Assembly: GCA_947456625.1 (NCBI GenBank)
Contig: CANGQJ010000015.1
Coordinates: 1-56,117 of the forward strand
DNA length: 56,117 nucleotides
Direction: 5' to 3'
From: Bacteroidota bacterium
Lineage (GTDB): Bacteria > Bacteroidota > Bacteroidia > Chitinophagales > Chitinophagaceae
Position numbers and translations under genes: made by a program. A model generated the notes under the pieces. The model was not told the DNA's origin, did no database searches, and was given only the letters and a program-made list of their open reading frames with translations. Below, in pieces: positions 19,152 to 28,462 of the stretch. Numbering within the stretch: position 1 is the first letter of the stretch; the number at the start of each line of letters is the position of its first letter.

Positions 19152-19976
19152 ATGATATATTCTGTAATAATTTTGTACAATCCTGATATAAAAGTCAATG
19201 AAAGAATTGATTTGATTTCAGATGAATGTGATAAAGTTATTGTAGTTGTTAATAGCGATATAAATTTTGTTTCGAGAAGTGGAAAGTTTAAAAAAAATGT
19301 ACAATTTAATTATCTCGAAAGCAACATTGGTCTTGCTAAGGCTTTAAATATTGGAATTAAAGAATGTTTAAAGGATCATAATTGTAATTATATCTGTTTG
19401 TTTGACCAAGATACAACTCCACCGAAAAATTCTATAAAACATATAGTAGAAAAATTTAATATTTCAAATGAAAAAATTGCTGCAATTGGCCACTCATTGG
19501 ACGATAGAAAGGATTTAGAAAAGTTTGTTGAAGTCGAGGATATATTAACCTCCGGGACCATTGTGCCACGTAATGTTTTCGAAAATGTAGGGTTAATGGA
19601 TGAAACATTATTTATTGATTACTTAGACTATGAATGGTGCCTAAGGGCTAGGGCTTCTAAGTATAAAATATATTCTGCGACTGAGCTAGTATTAGATCAT
19701 AAATTAGGTGATGAAAGTCTAAACTTTGTTTTTTTTAAAAAACCTTTTCATTTAAATAATATCAGGCATTATTATATAATTAGAAATGCATTAATCTTAA
19801 TTAATCGTTCTTACATCCCATTAATTTGGAAAGTAAAACATTTCGTTAAAACAGTTTATAGAATTCCTATTTATATACTTTATTCAAAGGATAAAGCGAA
19901 AAAAGCCATATTGATATTCCAGGCGATTAAAGATTTTAATATAAATAAAGAAATTTATAAAATGCCAAAATATTGA
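19152..19976 (+). CDS. Glycosyltransferase family 2, rhamnosyltransferase-like
   Basis: 274 residues. It has a GT-A fold opening (YSVIILYNPDIKV), NYLESNIGLAKALNIGIKEC and the metal-binding CLFDQDTTPP, in which DQD replaces DxD. TSGTIVPRNVFENVGLMDE and DYLDYEWCLRARASKYKI then form the acceptor region with the ED-like catalytic segment. The pattern (FDQDT, IDYVDxEWCLRA) is typical of RfbF-type rhamnosyltransferases. With dTDP-rhamnose genes flanking the locus, transfer of L-rhamnose onto the lipid-linked sugar is likely. It follows the Amj-like gene by four bases. Confidence 0.8.
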   Translation: MIYSVIILYNPDIKVNERIDLISDECDKVIVVVNSDINFVSRSGKFKKNVQFNYLESNIGLAKALNIGIKECLKDHNCNYICLFDQDTTPPKNSIKHIVEKFNISNEKIAAIGHSLDDRKDLEKFVEVEDILTSGTIVPRNVFENVGLMDETLFIDYLDYEWCLRARASKYKIYSATELVLDHKLGDESLNFVFFKKPFHLNNIRHYYIIRNALILINRSYIPLIWKVKHFVKTVYRIPIYILYSKDKAKKAILIFQAIKDFNINKEIYKMPKY

Positions 19977-19977
19977 A

Positions 19978-20952
19978 ATGTATTTGTTTTTAGGGGTATT
20001 TAGTTTTTTGCTTTATTTTGCTTTAGTTCAGAAAATTGCTTTTAAATCAAAAATAATAATTGCTTTCTTATATATTATCTCTAGTCTTGTGTTCAAGGTT
20101 TTAGTTAATGAAGCAAGTATGCCAGACTATAATACCTATTATGAGGCAATTGGTCAAGAGAAAGGTAATATAGAATCACTTTTTTTATTTTCAGAACCCT
20201 ATTATTTTCAATCGGTTAATTTTTTGAGTAATTTTTTTTCAAAGGAAGTTTCAATAAACATATTTTATTTAATTAATTTTTTAATTACTAATGTTTTTTT
20301 TATTTGGCTTGCTTTTAAAATCGATATTCCGATTTGGAACAAAGTTTTATTATATTCTCTTTATTATTATTTTTTCAGTTACATTTTACTTAGAAATACA
20401 CCATCTTATATTTTAGTAGGATTTTTATTTTATGGCATAAGTAAAAATAAAATTTTTAAGCTTTCGTTTTTAGCATTTTTGAGTCATTTAAGTAGTCTAC
20501 CAATTATTGTAGTTTCTTTTTTTCGAAATAAAAAAATAGACTTTAAGTTTGCAATTTTAGTTTTGTGTTTGTTTTTTGGATATGGGTTTATTATAAACCT
20601 TGAGGTGTTGAACATTTATGAAAAATTCAATGGGTATGCAGAAGGAAACGAAAATAAGCTCAAAGTCTTTCATTTAGTATATTTCGTTTTTTTTATACTT
20701 TTGAATTTATTCATTCTAAGAAAAGAGAAATATGGATTTCTTAATTATACTTATTTGTTATTAGGATGTATGTATTTGATCTTGCAAAATACGAATCCTG
20801 TAATGGGTTATAGATTTTCAATCTATCTAATTTTATATATATTTTTAAATCCTAAATTTAGATTAAGTTATAAAGCTGAAAGGCTTTTGGATAGCATTTC
20901 TTTTTCTTTTATAGTTATATTGTTTTTTAACATAAATGAAATATTCAGATGA
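19978..20952 (+). CDS. EpsG/Wzy-type polysaccharide polymerase
   Basis: 324 residues with around nine membrane segments. The loop MPDYNTYYEAIG, the conserved LLRNTPSYILVGFLFYGISK (the EpsG R-x-x-x-A-x-x-x-F region) and the next helix ending in FLSHLSSLPI place it in the EpsG family of Wzy-like polymerases. It should join repeat units on the periplasmic face of the inner membrane. Together with the PglC-type initiator and the Amj-like flippase it completes a second polymerase-dependent pathway, independent of the Wzx/Wzy pair at 6.1-8.7 kb. It overlaps the next glycosyltransferase by 4 bases. Confidence 0.75.
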   Translation: MYLFLGVFSFLLYFALVQKIAFKSKIIIAFLYIISSLVFKVLVNEASMPDYNTYYEAIGQEKGNIESLFLFSEPYYFQSVNFLSNFFSKEVSINIFYLINFLITNVFFIWLAFKIDIPIWNKVLLYSLYYYFFSYILLRNTPSYILVGFLFYGISKNKIFKLSFLAFLSHLSSLPIIVVSFFRNKKIDFKFAILVLCLFFGYGFIINLEVLNIYEKFNGYAEGNENKLKVFHLVYFVFFILLNLFILRKEKYGFLNYTYLLLGCMYLILQNTNPVMGYRFSIYLILYIFLNPKFRLSYKAERLLDSISFSFIVILFFNINEIFR

Positions 20953-21860
20953 ATGTACTAATCATAATGGCAACTTTCAATGGCGAAAGGTATTTAAAAG
21001 AGCAAATTGATAGTATACTAGAGCAATCTAATATTAATGTCTACTTGAACATATATGATGATTGTAGTATTGATAATACATTAAATATTATAGAAAATTA
21101 CCATAATCCTTATATTAAAATAGTTCAAAATTCTGTTTGTTCGGGTAGTGCTGCTATTAATTTTTGTAATGCTATATCCAATTTAAAGGATATTGATTTA
21201 AATAATTTTTCTTACATAGCACTTTCTGATCAAGACGACATATGGGATCAAAATAAAATTTCTACAGCTATTCAAAAGTTGACGGAACATGATGCGTCCT
21301 TATATGCCTCAAACTTAATCATGTTTACAGGAGAAAGCTCTAATAAAAATATTGAGGGGATTATTAAAAAAGATTATGAACAAAAAAAGTATGATTTTTT
21401 GTTTGAAGGAGGCAGTGCCGGATGTACCTATGTCATGGAAAAATCTTTTGTTTTAAAACTTAAAGAAGTTTTAAAACAAACTAATTATCTGAATTGGAAA
21501 TATTTTTCTCATGATTGGTTTATTTATTTTTTCGCTAGAACAAATAAATACAAAGTTTTTTTTGATTCAAGTTCATTTATTTATTACAGAATACATGAAT
21601 CAAATGCACATGGACAGCTTAACATACTTTCATTTAATGCATTATTGAAACGAGTAAAGTTGTTTCGAAGTGGATGGTATTTAAATCAAATTAATGGTTT
21701 CGAAAACTTACTTTGTGTAAATAGTACGGAATTTAAAATATATCAAATGTTTAAAAAGAACTGGATATCTCGATTATATGTTTTATTAAATTACAGCTTT
21801 AGTTTAATAAGAAGCCCTAAAAAATTTGTACAATTTTTCGTTTTAAATTTATTTTATTAA
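20949..21860 (+). CDS. Glycosyltransferase family 2 (rhamnosyltransferase-like)
   Basis: 303 residues. IIMATFNGERYLKEQIDSIL and NIYDDCSIDNTLNII are the standard start of the alpha-L-rhamnosyltransferase branch of GT2, followed by YIALSDQDDIWDQNKI with the SDQDD metal motif. After that come the acceptor-binding GGSAGCTYVM and SHDWFIYFFA (the HDW of this branch). It probably adds a rhamnose or another 6-deoxyhexose. It overlaps the polymerase gene by 4 bases and is followed by 46 non-coding bases before the acyl-building module. Confidence 0.8.
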   Translation: MNVLIIMATFNGERYLKEQIDSILEQSNINVYLNIYDDCSIDNTLNIIENYHNPYIKIVQNSVCSGSAAINFCNAISNLKDIDLNNFSYIALSDQDDIWDQNKISTAIQKLTEHDASLYASNLIMFTGESSNKNIEGIIKKDYEQKKYDFLFEGGSAGCTYVMEKSFVLKLKEVLKQTNYLNWKYFSHDWFIYFFARTNKYKVFFDSSSFIYYRIHESNAHGQLNILSFNALLKRVKLFRSGWYLNQINGFENLLCVNSTEFKIYQMFKKNWISRLYVLLNYSFSLIRSPKKFVQFFVLNLFY

Positions 21861-21906
21861 TGATCATACATACGATTCTATTTTTACATTAAAATCAAAT
21901 TATTTT

Positions 21907-23427
21907 ATGAAAAAAAATGTATTGGAATACTTTAGAGAATCTGTTTTAAAGTATCCGGACAAAATTGCAGTAATAGATGGTACGGATGCTATTTGTTTTT
22001 CTGATTTAGATAAAAAAGCTAAATGCTTAGCTTCTTTTATTTCTTCTAAATCAAGTTTAAAACACAAACCTATAGGTGTTTATCTTCCAAAACAAATTAA
22101 TAGTATAATTGCAGATATCGCTATTACTTATAGCTCTAATATATACATGAATTTGGATGTCAAGACTCCAAATACAAGAATTAATAATATATTAGATTTA
22201 ATAGAGCCTATTTGTATTATTTCTGATTCTAAATTCATATCACAGTTAGACAAGCCAAATGATAACTGTATTTTAATTAATTTAGATGAAATTAATTTTG
22301 ATGAAGAAGTAATTGCCGATAATCTTTGCATTTCAGAGGCAGTTCAAATTGATACAGATCCTCTTTGTATAATAAATACCTCAGGTTCTACTGGTACACC
22401 AAAGGGAGTAGTTTTAAATCATAAAAGCTTTATTGATTTTGTAGAAATTTCTAATGATATTTTTAAATTCAATGACAGCGAAATTATTGGGTCCCTGTCT
22501 CCTTTAGTTTTTGATATCTATAGTTATGAGTTGTGCCTTCTAATGTCAAACGCGTCAACTTTAGTTATTTTGCCAGAAAACCTTGCTTCGTTTCCATTTA
22601 AATTATTAGAAATTTTATCAAATAAAAATGTCACATTTCTTTTTTGGGTGCCGACCATAATGGTAAATATCGCAAATTTAAATTTATTGAATTCTATCTC
22701 CTTACCATCTTTAAAAACAGTTTGGTTTGCTGGAGAAGTGTTCCCAACAAAGCAATTTAATTATTGGAAGAATTCTTTACCTCATGTTCTTTTTGCTAAT
22801 TTATACGGACCTATAGAGATTACTTTAGACTGTACATATTTTATTGTTAATAGAGATATTAAGGATGACGAGCCTTTGCCAATAGGCATTCCTTATAGAA
22901 ATACTGATGTTTTTATTTTAGATGATGAAGATCGATTAGTAATTGATAATAATGTTGAAGGGGAGTTGTGTGTACGTGGAACATCATTAGCAATGGGTTA
23001 TTATAATAATCCAATAAAAACTTCAAGTGTATTCGTACAAAATCCATTAAATAAGGCATATCCTGAAACAATTTACAGGACTGGTGACATTGTTTTAAAA
23101 AATAGTTTAGGGGAATTTGTTTTTAAAGGCAGAAAAGATAGTCTAATAAAACATCTGGGGTATAGAATTGAGTTAGGAGAAATTGAACATGTTGTTGTAA
23201 ATACACTTAAGCTTGTTAAAAATGCTTGTCTAGTTTATCAATCTGAAAAGAAGGAAATCATTTTATTCTATGAATCTGATCATGAAATAGAACCTTCGAA
23301 TTTTAGAAAATCATTATTAACGGCTTTGCCTAAGTACATGCTTCCAACAAGATTTGTTAAACTTGCCGAGCTGCCTAGAAACACAAATGGGAAAATAGAT
23401 AGACTTGCCTTAAAGAATTTAAACTAA
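21907..23427 (+). CDS. Stand-alone amino-acid adenylating enzyme (DltA/NRPS A-domain-like)
   Basis: 506 residues, the usual size for DltA-like enzymes. Core motifs are intact: P-loop SGSTGTPKG (159-167), A4 VFDIYSYEL, A5 NLYGPIE (Y300-E304), A7 YRTGD (390-394), GRKDSLIKHLGYRIELGEIE, and the A10 lysine in TNGKIDR (K496). The Asp of VFDIYSYE is the residue that holds the alpha-amino group in amino-acid-activating domains, so an amino acid (perhaps alanine-like, as in DltA) is more likely than a fatty acid. It would load a carrier protein as a thioester. It opens the acyl module and overlaps the GNAT gene by one base. The exact substrate is unknown. Confidence 0.85.
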   Translation: MKKNVLEYFRESVLKYPDKIAVIDGTDAICFSDLDKKAKCLASFISSKSSLKHKPIGVYLPKQINSIIADIAITYSSNIYMNLDVKTPNTRINNILDLIEPICIISDSKFISQLDKPNDNCILINLDEINFDEEVIADNLCISEAVQIDTDPLCIINTSGSTGTPKGVVLNHKSFIDFVEISNDIFKFNDSEIIGSLSPLVFDIYSYELCLLMSNASTLVILPENLASFPFKLLEILSNKNVTFLFWVPTIMVNIANLNLLNSISLPSLKTVWFAGEVFPTKQFNYWKNSLPHVLFANLYGPIEITLDCTYFIVNRDIKDDEPLPIGIPYRNTDVFILDDEDRLVIDNNVEGELCVRGTSLAMGYYNNPIKTSSVFVQNPLNKAYPETIYRTGDIVLKNSLGEFVFKGRKDSLIKHLGYRIELGEIEHVVVNTLKLVKNACLVYQSEKKEIILFYESDHEIEPSNFRKSLLTALPKYMLPTRFVKLAELPRNTNGKIDRLALKNLN

Positions 23428-24182
23428 TGAAAATTGAGTTTAGTCAGATATCTGTCGATAATCTTAAATCAATTGTAAGTACTTTTTTAAGTAGAAAGCC
23501 TGTGTTGTCTAATTATTTTATTCAAGATTTAACAGGTTTTGATTTTTTTCAATCTTTTAATACTTTGTTTTTAAGATTAAAAGAAAACAATTACTATAGA
23601 ATTTATATTATTTCGTGTGATTTGTCAGAATTAAATTTTTTACTTTTAGAATTAAAAGGGAATATAGTGATTAATGTTCCAAGTAAAATTGAACCTTTAA
23701 AATGGATTGAAGTTCTGGAAAATTCAGGTTTTTCTAGAATTGGAGTTTATGAAAGGTATACAAATTTTAGTTTTGATACCAATGAGAAATTTGGCGCTTT
23801 TTTTGCTGAAAAGTCAGACTTTGAGTTGTTAAAAAAACAACTTTATGATAGTTTTGACCCAAGAATTGATTGGTTACCTCAGGATGCTGAACTGGCTATG
23901 ATGATCAATAATAAACAAATAATTGTTAACAAGGAGAATGAGGTAATTACGGGATTTATAATTTTTACTTTGTTTGGGAAAAAATGTTATTTAAACTGTT
24001 GGCTAGATTTTAGTGGAAACGGGTTGTACTTGTTCTCTAATATATTAGCTTTAATGAAATCTGCTGAAGTTAATTATTATTATTTTTGGGTGAATCAAAA
24101 AAATATACGAGTAAAAAAAATGCATCGCTTGCTTGGTGCTAAACCTGATGGATTAATAGATTACACATACTTTAAATCATAA
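23427..24182 (+). CDS. GNAT-like acyltransferase
   Basis: 251 residues. The C-terminal half looks like a GNAT fold: IIVNKENEVITGFIIFTLFG as the central beta hairpin and VNQKNIRVKKMHRLLGAKPD, the N-x-x-(A/V)-x-x-(M/L)-(Y/H)-x-x-x-G-(F/A) acceptor helix. The N-terminal half also has alternating strands and may be a second, degenerate GNAT domain. GNAT enzymes move acyl groups from CoA or carrier proteins to amines; some in polyketide pathways load the starter unit. Its position between the adenylating enzyme and a carrier protein suggests it acylates or loads the carrier-bound unit. It starts on the last base of the previous stop codon. Confidence 0.6.
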   Translation: MKIEFSQISVDNLKSIVSTFLSRKPVLSNYFIQDLTGFDFFQSFNTLFLRLKENNYYRIYIISCDLSELNFLLLELKGNIVINVPSKIEPLKWIEVLENSGFSRIGVYERYTNFSFDTNEKFGAFFAEKSDFELLKKQLYDSFDPRIDWLPQDAELAMMINNKQIIVNKENEVITGFIIFTLFGKKCYLNCWLDFSGNGLYLFSNILALMKSAEVNYYYFWVNQKNIRVKKMHRLLGAKPDGLIDYTYFKS

Positions 24183-24186
24183 AAAT

Positions 24187-24408
24187 ATGAGCATAACTAA
24201 TTTTATTAAAGATTTTTCAGAAAACTTCGAAGAAACCGATGAGAGCCTTTTCTTGCCTAATACAAAATTTAGAGAATTAGATGAATGGGATTCACTTACA
24301 GGATTAGCTGTCTTAAACATGTTAAAGGTTAAATATTATAAACTTATAACAGCAGAAGAATTCCTTAAGATATCTACAATTGAAGAATTGTATAACTGTA
24401 CAATTTAA
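24187..24408 (+). CDS. Acyl/peptidyl carrier protein (first of three)
   Basis: 73 residues with the carrier-protein core ELDEWDSLTGLAVL. Ser36 of the DSL motif should receive the phosphopantetheine arm. The acidic helix and the following helix (TAEEFLKISTIEELY) fit the four-helix fold. The W before DSL and the placement right after the adenylating enzyme and GNAT suggest this is the aminoacyl or starter carrier. Its stop abuts the next ATG directly. Confidence 0.85.
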   Translation: MSITNFIKDFSENFEETDESLFLPNTKFRELDEWDSLTGLAVLNMLKVKYYKLITAEEFLKISTIEELYNCTI

Positions 24409-25158
24409 ATGAGTTATAATCCATTTACTTTATCAGGGAAAGTTATTCTTGTAACAGGGGCATCTTCTGGTATAGGGAAGTCAATTTCAATTGAATTAAG
24501 TAAAATGGGTGCACAGCTCATTATTTCTGGTCGCAATGAAGCAAGATTAATTGAAACGATGAATTCATTGCAAGGGATTAACCATACCTTTGTGTCTGCT
24601 GATTTAACAATCGAGAGTGAACTAAAAATATTAATTGATCAACTCCCACAACTTGATGGATTGGTGCTTTCTGCTGGTATAGTAAAGACAATGCTTTTTC
24701 AGTATATTACTTTACAAGACATTAAAGAAGTTATGGATGTTAATTTTTTCTCACCTGTAATTTTAATTAATATGTTAGTTAAGCTAAAAAAGATTAACAA
24801 AGGGGCTTCAATTATATTTATATCGTCTATTTCTGGCAACCTATGTACATGGGCAGGGAACTCAATATATTCTGCCTCAAAAGCTGCAATAAATGGTATT
24901 GCAAAAGGACTTGCCTTAGATTTGGCTAAAAAAAGTATTAGAGTTAATACCATTATGCCAGGAATGATTGAGTCTGATATTCTTGATAATAATATAATTA
25001 CAAAAGAACAAATTTTAGAGGATGTTAAAAATTACCCGTTGAAAAGATATGGGAAAACTGATGAAATAGCTTACGCAGCAATTTATTTGCTTTCTGATAC
25101 TACTAGGTGGGTCACAGGGACAAATTTACTTATTGATGGAGGTTACACTTTAACATAA
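24409..25158 (+). CDS. SDR ketoreductase, FabG-like (first of three)
   Basis: 249 residues. It has TGASSGIG (16-23) for NAD(P), LVLSAGI in place of NNAG, the catalytic Ser near 140 (FISSISG), Y154xxxK158 (YSASK), and RVNTIMPGMIESD. The C-terminus GTNLLIDGGYTL is classical FabG. FabG-type enzymes reduce 3-ketoacyl-ACP to 3-hydroxyacyl-ACP with NADPH. It lies between a carrier protein and a KASIII, as expected for reducing the product of the condensing enzyme. The preceding gene's stop directly precedes its start. Confidence 0.85.
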   Translation: MSYNPFTLSGKVILVTGASSGIGKSISIELSKMGAQLIISGRNEARLIETMNSLQGINHTFVSADLTIESELKILIDQLPQLDGLVLSAGIVKTMLFQYITLQDIKEVMDVNFFSPVILINMLVKLKKINKGASIIFISSISGNLCTWAGNSIYSASKAAINGIAKGLALDLAKKSIRVNTIMPGMIESDILDNNIITKEQILEDVKNYPLKRYGKTDEIAYAAIYLLSDTTRWVTGTNLLIDGGYTLT

Positions 25159-25164
25159 TTTATT

Positions 25165-26166
25165 ATGAACGCATATATAAAAGCTATATCTTATTATCTC
25201 CCTGAAAAAGTTTTTTCAAATCAAGAAATTATTGATAGGTTTCCTGAATGGTCCGCCGATAAAATTACGAAAAAAATCGGGATTGCTAATAGACATATAG
25301 CTGCGTCAACTGAAACTGCAGGTGATATGGCAATCAAATCTGGACAAAAATTGTTTTTAGAAAATAGTATTAATAAAGACGAGATTGATTTTGTTTTACT
25401 TTGTACCCAAAGCCCAGATTACTTTCTACCCACTACAGCTTGTTTAATACAGGATAAACTAGGGCTTTCTACAAATTGCGGTGCATTAGATTTTAATTTA
25501 GGTTGTTCGGGTTATATTTATGGATTAGCTTTAGCTAAAGGATTGATTTGTGCAAATATTGCTAAAAATATATTACTTATTACCGCAGAAACATATAGTA
25601 AACATATACATCAAGATGATAAGAAGAATTTATCTATTTTTGGTGATGCAGCTGCAGCAACACTTGTCTCTAATGAAGGATTTGCTGAAATTTTAGACTT
25701 TAATTTAGGCACTGATGGTTCCGGCGCTGAAAATTTAATTGTAAAAAATGGAGGTTTTAGAAAGAGTATTATTGGAGAAAAAGAAAGTCCAGATAAAGAT
25801 GGAAATTTCAATAACCCTAATTACTTATTTATGGATGGGGCCGAAATTTTCAACTTTACCAGTGATGCAGTTCCAAAATTAGTTAATGAAAATTGTCAAA
25901 AGAATAACTTGGTCAAAGATGATATTGATCTTTTCATATTTCATCAAGCCAATAAGTATATGATCGATTATTTAAGAAAACTGATACTTATTGATAAGAA
26001 TAAGTTTTATACTTACATTGAAGATGTAGGGAATACAGTCTCTTCTACAATTCCCATTGCATTAAAAGAAGCTAGAAGTGAGGGAAGGTTAACAGGTAAA
26101 GTTCTTTTAGCTGGGTTTGGAGTTGGTTATTCTTATGGTAGTGTAATTTTAAATATAAATAAATAA
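25165..26166 (+). CDS. 3-oxoacyl-ACP synthase III, FabH-like (first of two)
   Basis: 333 residues. The KASIII triad is present: Cys114 in NLGCSGYIYGL, His260 in FHQANKYM, and Asn290 in GNTVSSTIPIAL. The GFGVGYSYG end is also typical. KASIII enzymes condense an acyl-CoA or acyl-carrier starter with malonyl-ACP to give 3-ketoacyl-ACP. Similar enzymes occur in clusters that make hydroxyacyl groups for viosamine-type sugars, which supports a dedicated role here. It follows the first SDR and precedes the second carrier protein by 2 bases. Confidence 0.9.
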   Translation: MNAYIKAISYYLPEKVFSNQEIIDRFPEWSADKITKKIGIANRHIAASTETAGDMAIKSGQKLFLENSINKDEIDFVLLCTQSPDYFLPTTACLIQDKLGLSTNCGALDFNLGCSGYIYGLALAKGLICANIAKNILLITAETYSKHIHQDDKKNLSIFGDAAAATLVSNEGFAEILDFNLGTDGSGAENLIVKNGGFRKSIIGEKESPDKDGNFNNPNYLFMDGAEIFNFTSDAVPKLVNENCQKNNLVKDDIDLFIFHQANKYMIDYLRKLILIDKNKFYTYIEDVGNTVSSTIPIALKEARSEGRLTGKVLLAGFGVGYSYGSVILNINK

Positions 26167-26168
26167 TC

Positions 26169-26408
26169 ATGAAGGAGAAAATAGTAAAAATACTAAATGA
26201 AATCAGACCTGAATTTGATTTCGAAACAAGTCAAAATTATTTTGAAAATGGAATGCTAGATTCATTTGATGTGATAACATTAGTTACAACTCTAGATGAA
26301 ACTTTTTCAATTTCGATTGAAGGGGTTGATATATTATCTGATAATTTTAATGATTTAAATAAAATTATTGATCTTCTTCAAAAATATGGAGTAAATCATG
26401 AATCTTAG
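26169..26408 (+). CDS. Acyl carrier protein (second of three)
   Basis: 79 residues. The motif FENGMLDSFDVITLVTTL is the D-S-(L/F/M) phosphopantetheine site (Ser32), with F replacing the usual L. Three further helices follow, ending in DLNKIIDLLQKYG. It overlaps the start of the second KASIII by 11 bases, so the two are probably translated together and may work as a pair. Its sequence differs clearly from the two W-D-S-L-T carriers, which suggests a different cargo, for example the malonyl or hydroxyacyl unit. Confidence 0.85.
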   Translation: MKEKIVKILNEIRPEFDFETSQNYFENGMLDSFDVITLVTTLDETFSISIEGVDILSDNFNDLNKIIDLLQKYGVNHES

Positions 26409-27462
26409 CTATAAAAATAAAAGTATTGAGGGCATCTTAACAATTATACCTCAAAAAGAAGTAAGTTTTGAAGATGAAATGCATAATTATAACTTTCCAA
26501 TTGAGAAATCTAGGAAGTTAAAATTGGCTATGGGCTATGATAAACATTGTATAGTAGAAGATAATGTATGCTCTTCAGATTTAGTTGTTTTTGGATTAGA
26601 ATACTTATTTAAAAATAATTTATTAAATAAGGATGAACTTGATGCCTTAGTTGTAGTTACACAAACGCCTGATTATATAATGCCTCCAACTAGTAATGTA
26701 GTTCAGGGTAGACTCGGGTTAAAGACAGACATGATTTGTCTGGATATAAATCAAGGTTGTTCCGGATACATTATAGGTCTAATACAGGCATTTATGTTAT
26801 TGGACCAACCTGAAATTAAAAAAGTAGCCGTATTAAATGTTGATGTATTAAGTAAGAAGGTATCAAGACAAGACAGGAATAGTTTTCCCTTAACTGGCGA
26901 TGGGGCATCAGTTACTATTGTAGTTAATTCTGATGAAAATAAAATTATTAATGGTTTTATAAAAATGGACGGCACCTCATATGATTCACTAATTATACCA
27001 GCAGGTGGTTCAAAATTACCCTCCTCCGCAGAAACTGGAATTTTAGATGAAGACAAAGCCGGAAATTTTAGGTCATTAGATAATCTTGTTATGAAAGGAG
27101 ATGAAGTTTTTCTATTTGTTCAAAAGGAAGTTCCATTGATGATTGATGAATTAATGGAAGCGAGTGCTTTTACAAAAAATGATGTTGATTATTTCATGTT
27201 TCATCAGCCAAATAGATTTATGTTGCAAAAGTTAGCAGAAAAAATGAAAATTCCTTTTGAAAAAATGCCTAACAATATTGTTGCTAATTTTGGTAATTCA
27301 AGTGGAGTTACAATACCAACTAATATTAGCTTTAACCTTGGTGCAAAATTAGAGAATTCCATGCAAAAAATTTGTATGGCTGGTTTTGGTGTGGGACTTA
27401 CATGGGCTTCACTTTTAATGGATGTAGGAAATTTACGATATAACAAAATTATAAGATATTAA
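26398..27462 (+). CDS. 3-oxoacyl-ACP synthase III, FabH-like (second of two)
   Basis: 354 residues. The triad is Cys121 (INQGCSGYIIGL), His269 (FHQPNRFM) and Asn300 (FGNSSGVTIPTNI). The first 25 residues diverge from other KASIII proteins, and the usual GxxxR start region reads KLAMGYDKHCIVE. Sequence is quite different from the first KASIII, so it is probably not a recent duplicate but a second condensation step or an acyl-transferring variant. It shares 11 bases with the upstream carrier gene and is followed by the third carrier after 10 bases. Confidence 0.88.
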   Translation: MNLSYKNKSIEGILTIIPQKEVSFEDEMHNYNFPIEKSRKLKLAMGYDKHCIVEDNVCSSDLVVFGLEYLFKNNLLNKDELDALVVVTQTPDYIMPPTSNVVQGRLGLKTDMICLDINQGCSGYIIGLIQAFMLLDQPEIKKVAVLNVDVLSKKVSRQDRNSFPLTGDGASVTIVVNSDENKIINGFIKMDGTSYDSLIIPAGGSKLPSSAETGILDEDKAGNFRSLDNLVMKGDEVFLFVQKEVPLMIDELMEASAFTKNDVDYFMFHQPNRFMLQKLAEKMKIPFEKMPNNIVANFGNSSGVTIPTNISFNLGAKLENSMQKICMAGFGVGLTWASLLMDVGNLRYNKIIRY

Positions 27463-27472
27463 AATTATATAT

Positions 27473-27691
27473 ATGAAAACAAAATTAATGGAAGAATTGT
27501 CCGAAATACTTGAAACAAGTGTTTTGTCTGAAAATGATAAATTAGCTGATTTTGAGTGTTGGGATTCACTCACAGCACTTTCAATAATTGCCTTAGCAAG
27601 TGAAAATTATTCAGTAATAATTTCTAATTCCGATCTGTCAAAGATTAATACAGTTAAAGATTTAGTAGAAACAATTACTAATTCTAAATAA
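27473..27691 (+). CDS. Acyl/peptidyl carrier protein (third of three)
   Basis: 72 residues with DFECWDSLTALSIIALA, Ser32 being the phosphopantetheine site. It resembles the first carrier (both have W-D-S-L-T-x-L) and differs from the second. A start at ATG 27473 gives a complete four-helix carrier. Two W-D-S-L carriers and one D-S-F carrier in one operon imply at least two distinct loading partners. Confidence 0.85.
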   Translation: MKTKLMEELSEILETSVLSENDKLADFECWDSLTALSIIALASENYSVIISNSDLSKINTVKDLVETITNSK

Positions 27692-27693
27692 TT

Positions 27694-28458
27694 ATGGAGT
27701 ATAATGTTTTTCACTCACTTTCTAATAAATTTATTTTATTAACTGGAGCCTCCTCTGGTATTGGAAGAGAAACTAGTATTTTACTATCAAAATTGGGTGC
27801 TAAATTATTATTAATTGACATTAATGAGATTGGTCTCTTAAAAACAATAGAGTATTGTCCGAATGAAACAATCCCTCTTGTTTTGGACTTAACAGATTCT
27901 GAGACGTTGAAAATTAAAATAATTGATTTAGTTAAAAAACATGGAAAGCTAGATGGAGTTGCTCATATTGCTGGTAAGCCATCAATTGTACCGCTTAAAT
28001 CTATTTCTCAAAGTTCAGCAACTGAAATTTTTCAACTTAATACATATTCTGCAATTGATTTGGCGAAAATATTTGTTAATCACAATGTTTTTTCTGGACA
28101 GTCTGGCTCAATTGTATTTATATCATCAGTATATGGATTAGTAGGATCATCTGCTAATGTCGCTTATGCAAGTAGTAAAGCTGCACTTCATGGAATTACG
28201 AAATCACTTTCAATAGAATTGGCACCTAAAAAAATTAGAGTTAATTGTATTGCGCCTGGATTTATCAAAACAGAAATGATGGCTAATAATAAAGATAAAT
28301 TTAATGATGAGTATATTAGTAAATTAGATAAGATGCACCCTCTCGGACTAGGAGAAGCGATCGACATTTCATATATGATAGCATTTTTATTGTCAGATTT
28401 GTCTAAGTGGATGACTGGATCAATTTTATCACTTGATGGAGGATTTACAGCACAATAG
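27694..28458 (+). CDS. SDR ketoreductase, FabG-like (second of three)
   Basis: 254 residues. It has TGASSGIG (17-24), the catalytic Ser in VFISSVYG, Y158xxxK162 (YASSK), RVNCIAPGFIKTEMM and a C-terminal GSILSLDGGFTAQ. All are FabG-type features. It is predicted to reduce the ketoacyl carrier product of the second KASIII. Start and stop are tightly packed: 2 bases after the third carrier gene and 4 bases before the next SDR. Confidence 0.83.
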   Translation: MEYNVFHSLSNKFILLTGASSGIGRETSILLSKLGAKLLLIDINEIGLLKTIEYCPNETIPLVLDLTDSETLKIKIIDLVKKHGKLDGVAHIAGKPSIVPLKSISQSSATEIFQLNTYSAIDLAKIFVNHNVFSGQSGSIVFISSVYGLVGSSANVAYASSKAALHGITKSLSIELAPKKIRVNCIAPGFIKTEMMANNKDKFNDEYISKLDKMHPLGLGEAIDISYMIAFLLSDLSKWMTGSILSLDGGFTAQ

Positions 28459-28462
28459 TTAT

